Source: CAZLCC01 sp964570845
GTDB taxonomy: Bacteria; Patescibacteriota; Saccharimonadia; Saccharimonadales; Saccharimonadaceae
Direction of reading: 5' to 3'
Length of the DNA: 5,821 nt
Assembly (NCBI GenBank): GCA_964570845.1
Contig: CAZMZB010000005.1
Location: forward strand, 1-5,821
Below the pieces are notes generated by a model. That model did not search any database and was not told the origin of the DNA. It saw only the letters and a program-made list of their open reading frames with translations. Both the position numbers and the translations under genes were made by a program. This document shows, in pieces, positions 1 to 5,821 of the stretch. Each line of letters starts with the position of its first letter. Position 1 is the first letter of the stretch.

Positions 1-516
<516 letters not shown>

Positions 517-540
517 AAACAGGCCGTGCCATCGTCATGC

Positions 541-736
541 GTGCATACACACACACAAAGAGAAACGACGTTATGTGAATAACACTCGATGATAGTCGAC
601 ACATTCCCCGGTTTCCCGTTTGTCGGCCCTCTACTAAAACACACCCGGCGGCTATACGCGAGAGGACATCCGAAGATGACTACAACGCTTACATCCACTG
701 TGCATGCCTGGCTCGATCCAATGTGCATACACACAC
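541..736. repeat. 14-bp dispersed direct repeat in ITS2
   Basis: The sequence GTGCATACACACAC occurs exactly at 541-554 and again at 723-736, 182 bp apart. Both copies lead into a CA run. The match is partly low complexity, but the GTGCAT head is not, so a small duplication or repeated slippage from a common seed is plausible. Confidence 0.6.
665..680 (-). other. cUUCGg-capped hairpin in ITS2 RNA
   Basis: On the minus strand the RNA reads GUCAUC UUCG GAUGUC. CAUC pairs with GAUG around a UUCG loop closed by C-G, an exceptionally stable tetraloop class, and a further G-C pair lies outside one U-U mismatch. It could nucleate an ITS2 helix. This is a structure prediction by eye, not a folded model. 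Confidence 0.5.
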
Positions 737-815
737 CGGACGTCGCCGTTAATAGCTGCCAAACACAGAACATGTCCATCGGTACTTTTAAAGCAACCGA
801 CATCTAAAGCTCCGG

Positions 816-951
816 CACACACACAAGTGGCGAACCGTCTCTTTTGGTCGTCGGATACTCAAATCCGTCTATTACACACGCACACACACGCACACAAGTG
901 TGATGGTGATGGCGTGTAATGACGAGCGTGACCCATCGCACACACACAAAG
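816..951. repeat. Cluster of CA microsatellite tracts ending in AAG
   Basis: Three CA runs, at 816-827, 874-897 and 939-951, each end in AAG or AAAG. The 874-897 tract is the longest and is interrupted by G at regular places. A fourth run of the same form lies at 547-560. In the precursor RNA these become CUU followed by UG repeats. Microsatellite slippage explains the runs. The shared AAG edge suggests copying of a common seed or retained sequence beside the run. Confidence 0.75.
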
Positions 952-976
952 CGTATGTGATGGATCCGTTATTTTT

Positions 977-1128
977 AGATACTCAGCCAGGCAGACCCGA
1001 GAAACGACTCTCGGGTGCAATATGCGTTCAAAAACTCGATGACTCACGTGTTGCGTGTCGCATTAATTTTCGCACTTCGCTACGTTCTTCATCGACGCGA
1101 GAGCCGAGTGATCCGTTGCTAGCAGTTG
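977..1128 (-). rRNA. 5.8S rRNA, complete, divergent
   Basis: 5.8S rRNA pairs with the 5' end of 28S in the large subunit. Two of the three classical 5.8S signature motifs are intact on the minus strand: CGATGAAGAACGTAGC (1079-1094) and TTTGAACGCA (1023-1032). AACGGATCACTCGGCTC precedes them. The middle motif, normally GAATTGCAGAATTC, is replaced by a different sequence at about 1043-1059 and the region is about 3 nt shorter, yet it still forms CACG(CAACA)CGUG (1045-1057). Near the 3' end an 8-bp stem ACCCGAGA/UCUCGGGU (995-1016) matches the GC-rich 5.8S helix. The terminal CCTGGCTGAG (982-991) pairs with 28S. Length is about 152 nt against about 158 in yeast. Both ends are estimated by alignment from memory, to within a few bases. 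The kept helices argue that it is functional. Confidence 0.95.
982..991 (-). other. 5.8S arm of the 5.8S-28S contact helix
   Basis: The RNA CCUGGCUGAG pairs with CUCAGAUUAGG at the 28S 5' end (500-510), with one bulged A and two G-U pairs. This is the conserved helix joining the two molecules in the large subunit. The sequence differs from the yeast form on both sides while pairing is kept. Confidence 0.8.
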
Positions 1129-1278
1129 TATTTAGCATTTACATTACATTTGGTACATACTGTAAGTGCAGCACAACAAAACAATCGTGTATACCCATAC
1201 ATATTTCTACATATGGTTGTTTTTGATGCGTTGCCGTTAAACAACTATCAGGTAAAATTTTTAAATCAGACCCAGCGC

Positions 1279-1310
1279 ACATATACATACATATATGCAC
1301 ACACATGATC
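1279..1310. repeat. Mixed AC/AT dinucleotide tract
   Basis: A low-complexity stretch of alternating CA and TA steps (ACATATACATACATATATGC, then ACACACA) close to the 5.8S end of ITS1. It is microsatellite-like, and no function is visible. Confidence 0.6.
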
Positions 1311-1321
1311 CGGAGATGGCC

Positions 1322-1348
1322 AGACGTCAGACAAAGTGTCCGACGTCT
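1322..1348 (-). other. 27-nt perfect RNA hairpin in ITS1
   Basis: AGACGTC (1322-1328) is inverted as GACGTCT (1342-1348), and GACA (1330-1333) as TGTC (1337-1340). The single mismatch between them is A with C on the plus strand, but G with U on the minus strand. The rRNA precursor therefore has a continuous 12-bp stem with a 3-nt CUU loop. A run of seven C in the RNA (1353-1359) follows just 3' of it. It could be a processing or protein-binding element. Confidence 0.7.
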
Positions 1349-1717
1349 AGGTGGGGGGGTTATTATAAAGTGGGTGCCGCTATGCCCGTGACGATTAACA
1401 AGTCTCCTCCCTAATTGGTTGTTGCATTATAACTGCCAGAACGTGCCAGCAGCTACAAGCCCTTTCGGGATGTAACTTGGGGTATTGATATTCAGAAACC
1501 TCAATGGCCCACGCCTATGCGATGGCGCCACCTTGGGAAGCGGGAGCAGTGTAAACTTTCGTTTCGACGAAGAGAAGAACAGCCTCTGGCTGGACATCCC
1601 CCGATCTGGATACGCCTTGCTATTGAGCGCACTCTTCCTCAGATCTGACTGGTACTGTAGGGCCACTTACACCATCGTCTTCCACATACTAAAGGGAAAG
1701 CGTGAGTAATTGCATTT

Positions 1718-1756
1718 GCATATAGCATCTTCATATAGCACTCGCATATAGCATTT
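1718..1756. repeat. 13-bp tandem repeat, three copies
   Basis: Three adjoining 13-mers, GCATATAGCATCT (1718-1730), TCATATAGCACTC (1731-1743) and GCATATAGCATTT (1744-1756), share the core CATATAGCA. They sit at the junction between the two copies of the ~210-bp duplication. Confidence 0.85.
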
Positions 1757-1813
1757 GCGTGTAAACTTTCGTTTCGACGAAGAGAATGAACCAACTTATA
1801 AGATGAGACATTC

Positions 1814-1838
1814 CCTGACCTGGATCCGCCGGGTCAGG
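1814..1838. other. 7-bp stem hairpin in the second duplication copy
   Basis: CCTGACC (1814-1820) is inverted as GGTCAGG (1832-1838) around an 11-nt loop. The corresponding part of the first copy has lost or never had this stem, so it is a feature of one copy only. Confidence 0.5.
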
Positions 1839-1904
1839 ACGGACTATTCTCAGATCTGGATGGGAGCTTACGGGAACCGCTTACACCATCGTCTTCCACA
1901 TACT

Positions 1905-2756
1905 CACGAGAACATTGACCGCAGACGTACATGTTACAATACGCCCACTTTTTTCACGACAGTTAACTTCAGCAGTCAACCAAACCCCAGCAGAATACGA
2001 CGAAAGAAGCCTCGAGGGAAGCTTCAATGAACACGACTGCTGACGCGTGATATCATCCCAAAAGACAAGAATCCATTAACTGTGCATTAGATGCTACCGC
2101 GAGCCAATATTGAATGTGAACCACAGTGCTTAAACTGTGTTGAATACCAAAATTCAGCGCGCCCAATGCCATAAAGACAAAGAGTCCACGCTTTCAATCA
2201 CTTTCCGGGGGGCTATATATCGCGTAATCTTTGGAATCCGGCGGTCCAAGCTAGAACTCTCCTCTAAATCCGGTCGTTGTGGACCAGACTTATCAAGTAA
2301 GCTAGTTGAGTCAATACCTCCGGTGGGTCGTGGCCGTTTTTTAAGTGAGACCAGCCAAAGCCATTGATACAGGAAGGACCCCGTCTGCACGAGTACGCCA
2401 GAGACAGTCTCCAACGAGTCGCACACAACATAGCTAAACATTCCACTTCGAGTGAGGGCGGAAACATACTACTGATATAAGCTGCTCCGATAAAGTAGGA
2501 ACTAATCGAATACCGTCTCAGTGCGCGCATGACCGTAACGCGGAAGCATAGTGCGCCCAATAACCTACAGCGAGTCCGAGATGATGTCAACACAATAAGC
2601 AACTGGAAGACAACAGGGCTCAGAAACGGCTTACCGAAAGGTCTAGACGCGACGGAATCAGGATTTATAGAGACAATATTCGTACGTATGGTAGAGTGGT
2701 GGGTCGTCGGGTCTGCGGTCAACTTTACTGGTAACAACTCACATTGTCAACGATGT
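1905..2756. other. Repeat-poor part of ITS1, nothing recognised
   Basis: This is about 850 nt of mixed sequence without the CA tracts or tandem repeats seen elsewhere in ITS1. The only small structure I see is a 6-bp hairpin CACAGT/ACTGTG (2122-2139). A 157-codon minus frame covers 2264-2737, but its translation has no domain, no biased composition and no partner gene, so I do not call it a gene. Confidence 0.6.
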
Positions 2757-2861
2757 TGCTTTACTTTGCCAACCGACGGTGTTCTCTCCCTCTGTCAGAG
2801 AGCATTCTTCCGGCTATCGTCCGTCGCTGACATCTTTGCCACCGGCGGACAAAGTAAAGCA
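2757..2861. other. 105-nt long-armed inverted repeat (hairpin)
   Basis: TGCTTTACTTTG (2757-2768) is perfectly inverted as CAAAGTAAAGCA (2850-2861). After a 4/1 internal loop the stem continues as CCGACGGTG (2773-2781) with CACCGGCGG (2840-2848), eight of nine pairs matching. Inside, CTCTC (2784-2788) pairs with GAGAG (2798-2802). No target-site duplication is visible in the flanks (CGATGT and TACCTT), so evidence for a miniature transposon is lacking. It is more likely a large ITS1 helix that may bring processing sites together. Confidence 0.8.
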
Positions 2862-3385
2862 TACCTTTTGCAAGATCATCGAGACAACATTGGAATTCAG
2901 TACGCATCAATTTTTTCTTGACCTTCCCCTGCTCGTGACAACCATTGTCCATATAATTCCGCACACCGATCACTGAATGCCGGCAGGTATCCCAACCTCT
3001 GTCGTCAAACATAGTAACAGCTAGCGCATCTAGCATTCAAGCACCATTACTATCCATCAGACATCGACCCACCAACACAGTTCGCAGTATGCACCCTCGC
3101 GGGCTTTGATTTCCGCCATGAAGTTTTACTCGAGGTCACAAATAATGCCGGTAAGTTTCTCCTTATGTACGTTATTCTAAAATGGGAAAGGATTGAGGGG
3201 ATTTGCAGCTTATGAGGCTGCTCATAAAATTCGGGCTCGATATACGTGTATATGCAGATTGCCATGAAGGGAGTGTTTATCAACGTACACGCTTTTTACG
3301 GCTCAGAAGAAACTACCTAAACAAAATCGCTTACAAAAGTTTGTCAACTGACAGACGATGGGATGAGCCAAACACGACTAGATTC
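2862..3385. other. Repeat-poor part of ITS1, nothing recognised
   Basis: This is about 520 nt without tandem repeats, microsatellites or strong hairpins that I could find by eye. Short open frames on both strands have no recognisable product. Confidence 0.55.
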
Positions 3386-3393
3386 AGGCTTCG

Positions 3394-3406
3394 CACACAC
3401 ACACAC
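3394..3406. repeat. CA microsatellite in ITS1
   Basis: An uninterrupted CA run (six CA plus C) at the start of the simple-repeat section of ITS1. A shorter CACACAC-type run follows at about 3549, in a similar context (GCTTCGCACACAC and GCTTTGCACACAC). Confidence 0.8.
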
Positions 3407-3485
3407 CGACGCAGAGACCTCAACCTCAACTTCAGACTGATTAGCCGTTTTTATACGGCATCTTAGCAACACAATCAAAATCAAT

Positions 3486-3585
3486 CATCGGCATCGGCAT
3501 CGGTATCATTTTCGGTATGCGTACACGTTCGGCCATCATCAAGCTTTGCACACACTTCAATTTCCGCTTCAGCTTCCGCTTCAGA
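3486..3585. repeat. Short tandem repeats (6-bp and 12-bp)
   Basis: CATCGG is repeated three times at 3486-3503. TTCCGCTTCAGC occurs at 3562-3573 and, with one change at the last base, at 3574-3585. A related CATCGGCATC followed by a T-rich stretch and CGGCCA recurs about 233 bp downstream (3725-3762), which suggests a larger faded duplication of this section. Confidence 0.75.
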
Positions 3586-3797
3586 CCAACATCGACGCTT
3601 TTTCAGTGCCACAATCAGATTGTGCCACCGGACAACAAAAGCACTGGGACGCAATGCCCAACACCAATATATCTAACGAGAAGGAATCGGACCTTCCGCA
3701 AAAGCTATCGACACCAGTCATCCACATCGGCATCAGTTTCATTTGAAGTGCATACTCGGCCACGTTTAATCGTGCTGTCTACCAGTTCCCGCTGTAG

Positions 3798-3811
3798 TCT
3801 CGGGCCCGAGA
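3798..3811. other. 14-bp perfect palindrome
   Basis: TCTCGGGCCCGAGA is its own reverse complement. With no loop it would form an RNA stem only with loss of the central pairs or between two molecules. It lies just before the first unit of the ~269-bp repeats. Confidence 0.7.
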
Positions 3812-3846
3812 TTGAAGGATGCGCTTTGAATTATCCGACAACTCTG

Positions 3847-4650
3847 GCTATTCCGACGAGTGACTGCAATAAGACTCACGCACACTAAAGAAAGATTCTG
3901 CAAACTGTAACCGCTTTCACTACACACATACGACAGATCATGGTAATGGCTATAGTTATACCCCTACCCAAAAGATGTGCACCTAGCATGCTATTTGTAT
4001 ACCTCCCCATCGTTTTTTTACATATACAAGCGCACACGCCTGGTCACCCATGTTGAAGTAGAGACGCACCTTTCACCCTGCTATCGCCCATGCAAAACTG
4101 CCATCCTGCTGCTAAGCTATTTCTATTCCAGCTCACGTCCACTCTCTCTAACATGCAATAAAGCCTCACGCCCACGCTCACTAAAGAAAGGTTCCGCAGA
4201 CTGTAACCGCTTTTACCATGTATATGACACAAATCATGACCACCTCTGGATTAAGGGCACGAATCACCGAATCCGCTATGTTTGTCACCGCATCGTTACA
4301 TCTACAAAGAATGGACACGCCTCTACCTCTGGATTAGAAGCGCGCCATCTCCTTAATATCTGCCACGACAATGTCATACACTAGGCTATTTCAACCACAG
4401 TCTGTTTCCACTCCCTCCAATGCTGCAATCAACCTACAACTGGCTTCCGTTGTTCCTCAAAGTACTCTTTATCCAACGACCAGACACAAAGATCTTACCA
4501 ACAAACCAGGGATGTACAAACGCGCACGCTTGTATATATATGTCTGCCGGCACCACGGTCCCACCCCTACATATAGCAGGCAGGTAAAAGCCAGACGTGA
4601 CTCTATCGACAAAAGTTGATTGAACCACAAAATCACGGCCGGGTCCCAAT
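3847..4650. repeat. ~269-bp degenerate tandem repeat, three units
   Basis: Units begin with GCTATT at 3847, 4116 and 4385, exactly 269 bp apart each time. In units 2 and 3 GCAAT follows at the same offset of 39 bp (4155, 4424). In unit 1 it follows at 19 bp (3866), implying a 20-bp loss. Units 1 and 2 then share CACTAAAGAAAG and CTGTAACCGCTTT, and all three have an ACAnATC-like stretch 59-71 bp past GCAAT (3932, 4226, 4483). Units 1 and 2 also share a CAT-TACAA-ACACGCC block (4021, 4299). The third unit is the most diverged and its end is approximate. Confidence 0.75.
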
Positions 4651-4759
4651 TCCCTAGGTTACACATTGTGTATGTAAGGCTGTAATCTCTTCACAAACCG
4701 CTTGCCCTGCGGGTGATCGCCCTTGTGAGGATCAGTGGGCTATTGCTGGATTCATTTTG
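4651..4759. other. Spacer between repeat arrays
   Basis: A short unique stretch between the ~269-bp units and the ~83-bp array. No feature is seen. Confidence 0.5.
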
Positions 4760-5143
4760 GGGCTCGTGCAGATTGCTGAGATCCAGGAAATATACTATTA
4801 GACTAAGCAAAAACAACACTAACTACCGTGCCGAAAGTCCGAAATGCTCACCCACATTAAGTGCCTGAGGCTACCAGCAACGAGTAGATACCTTGCCGGC
4901 CCATCCCTGTTACCAAAAGTCCAAAACGCTTTCCCACTACTAACAAAGCGCATGAAGCTATAGCAACGCGAGATGTCGACCATGATAGTACCCGCACCGA
5001 AAGTCTAAAACACTTCTACTAGAGCACCCGAATCTATAGCAACGTGCACAGTGCGACAATTACCGTTTCTACCGTACTTGACAATCAAACGACCGTTTAC
5101 CCACTACTAACTAAGTGATCGCAAGACCTTGGGCTCGTGCAGA
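4760..5143. repeat. 13-bp direct repeats bracketing the ~83-bp array
   Basis: GGGCTCGTGCAGA is exact at 4760-4772 and 5131-5143, 371 bp apart, one on each side of the degenerate array. It may mark the edges of a duplicated or inserted block. Confidence 0.7.
4831..5130. repeat. ~83-bp degenerate tandem array, about four units
   Basis: CCGAAAGTCC (4831), CCAAAAGTCC (4913) and CCGAAAGTCT (4997) recur at spacings of 82 and 84 bp. CTAnAGCAACG recurs at 4871, 4958 and 5034. CCCACTACTAAC is exact at 4933-4944 and 5100-5111, 167 bp or two periods apart, which places a fourth, weak unit at about 5080. The units have diverged strongly, so this is an old array. Confidence 0.78.
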
Positions 5144-5626
5144 CGTCTAACAGCAACCCCTTTCACCCGACAAACACCGTACTTTTATCAATGAATCAGA
5201 GCTCACCAGAATTGGTAACCGATCGTAATCCTGACCCCAACTATTTCAAGCCTTCTATCCGAAGCCTCGACCAAAGCAGCAGTTTTCCTTTCTGTACCGT
5301 ACCGCGAAAGGGAACTAAAACTAGGGTCTTGGCCCGGCTTTGTGTAAACGGTGGAGGTTCCTTCCTAGGACGCCATCTAGCCCACCGGCTATCCCCCCCA
5401 ACACGTCTACCCGGCAATATAGTTGTCTCCGAAAACCGTGTGTTTGAGTTCCGAGAAACTAATCTTCCCTCAAACCTCGACCAGTGTCCGAATCGTTTCG
5501 TACAGATAAAGATCCACACTATGCTGTGCGAACCCCGGTCTTGTCAAACAAGTCCCGAAGCCCGCTCACTTCGCGAGAGATCTGTACAATCATTGCGATG
5601 CTTAAACATCATTTTCAGCTTCCTGT
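5144..5626. other. 18S-proximal part of ITS1, nothing recognised
   Basis: About 480 nt next to the 18S 3' end. It holds a run of seven C (5393-5399) and a small stem CCTTTC/GAAAGG (5287-5292 with 5306-5311). Open frames here run into 18S on one strand and have no domain. The first ITS1 cleavage sites would be expected in this part, but I cannot place them. Confidence 0.5.

Positions 5627-5821
<195 letters not shown>

Larger units (their letters stand above)
517..976 (-). other. Internal transcribed spacer 2 (ITS2)
   Basis: This is the spacer between 5.8S and 28S, transcribed on the minus strand and removed during 60S maturation. It is defined only by its neighbours, about 460 nt, which is a long but unexceptional ITS2. 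It is unusually rich in CA tracts (UG tracts in the RNA), at 547-557, 729-736, 816-825, 874-895 and 939-948. Local folds visible by eye are a hairpin capped by a cUUCGg tetraloop in the RNA (665-680), a 5-bp stem (852-856 with 863-867) and a possible stem next to 5.8S (933-937 with 959-963). I did not derive the usual four-helix ITS2 fold. The open frames crossing this stretch are short, overlap on both strands and have no domain. Confidence 0.93.
1549..1904. repeat. ~210-bp tandem duplication with two conserved boxes
   Basis: Two diverged copies lie in tandem, about 1549-1690 and 1759-1904. Box 1 is 28 nt, identical at 1549-1576 and 1759-1786 and starting GTGTAAACTTTCG. CAGATCTG recurs at 1640 and 1851. 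Box 2 is 25 nt, identical at 1666-1690 and 1880-1904 and starting CTTACACCATCG. Sequence between the boxes is clearly related but much changed (for example CTGGATACGCC against CTGGATCCGCC). The RNA of box 1 contains UUCGU CGAA ACGAA, a small hairpin present in both copies. The spacing of the boxes is nearly constant (117 and 121 bp). Confidence 0.88.
1129..5626 (-). other. Internal transcribed spacer 1 (ITS1), exceptionally long
   Basis: This is the whole interval between the 18S 3' end and the 5.8S 5' end, transcribed on the minus strand. Cleavage inside it separates the small- and large-subunit precursors. At about 4.5 kb it is roughly ten times or more the size common in eukaryotes. It is built largely of repeats at several scales (1549-1904, 1718-1756, 3486-3585, 3847-4650, 4831-5143) plus hairpins at 1322-1348 and 2757-2861. 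No rRNA, tRNA or protein gene is recognisable inside it. The longest open frames (about 182 codons at 5137-5685, running into 18S, 157 codons on minus at 2264-2737 and 135 codons at 3977-4384) show no domain. Part could be an inserted mobile element that I cannot recognise. Confidence 0.9.

Noticed and set aside
874..897. CA-rich region as a CRISPR array
   Set aside because: The repeats are dinucleotide runs without regular spacers, and the context is a eukaryotic rDNA spacer.
977..1128. 5.8S as a pseudogene
   Set aside because: One signature motif is lost, but the helices at 1045-1057 and 995-1016 and the 28S contact helix are all kept, which decay would not preserve.
2264..2737. 157-codon minus-strand frame in ITS1
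   Set aside because: The translation shows no motif or transmembrane pattern that I recognise. It lies in the spacer, overlapped by frames on the other strand.
2757..2861. Inverted repeat as a confirmed miniature transposon
   Set aside because: No target-site duplication or known terminal motif is visible, so it is reported only as a hairpin.
3977..4384. 135-codon plus-strand frame in ITS1
   Set aside because: It crosses the degenerate 269-bp repeats, whose indels (20 and about 26 bp) are not multiples of three, so no reading frame is conserved between units.

Overview
The window is part of a eukaryotic nuclear ribosomal RNA operon, read entirely on the minus strand. In transcript order it holds the 3' end of the small-subunit (18S) gene (5627-5821), internal transcribed spacer 1 (about 1129-5626), 5.8S rRNA (about 977-1128), ITS2 (about 517-976) and the first ~516 nt of the large-subunit (28S) gene (1-516). 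Both outer genes run off the window. I found no convincing protein-coding gene: every open frame lies in rRNA or spacer and has no recognisable domain.

Organism. The 28S D1 core and the 18S tail read like fungi or fungus-like opisthokonts rather than animals, plants or bacteria. Examples are the 28S stretches GGCGAGAGACCGATAGCGAA and AGTACGTGAAATTG and the 18S stretch GAGAAGTTGGTCAAACTTG. The 5.8S is divergent. An early-diverging fungus (for example a zoopagomycete lineage) is my best guess, but this comes from remembered family consensus, not a search, and a related protist is possible.

Layout. The notable part is ITS1: about 4.5 kb, against a usual few hundred bases, while ITS2 is a modest ~460 nt rich in CA/TG tracts. 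ITS1 appears to have grown by repeated tandem duplication at several scales: a 13-bp triplet, an ~83-bp four-unit degenerate array, a ~210-bp duplication with two perfectly kept boxes, and a ~269-bp degenerate triplication. It also contains a 105-nt long-armed hairpin and a 27-nt hairpin whose single mismatch becomes a G-U pair only on the rRNA strand. Stretches 1905-2756, 2862-3385 and 5144-5626 show little obvious repeat structure.

Functionality. Several signs argue for a working operon and not a decayed copy. 18S helix 45 carries a compensated base-pair swap, the 5.8S-28S contact helix is kept with changed pairs, and an otherwise highly conserved 5.8S motif is replaced by a different sequence that still folds into a hairpin. 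All four parts would be transcribed as one RNA polymerase I precursor and separated by cleavage in ITS1 and ITS2. No promoter or transcription terminator lies in the window.
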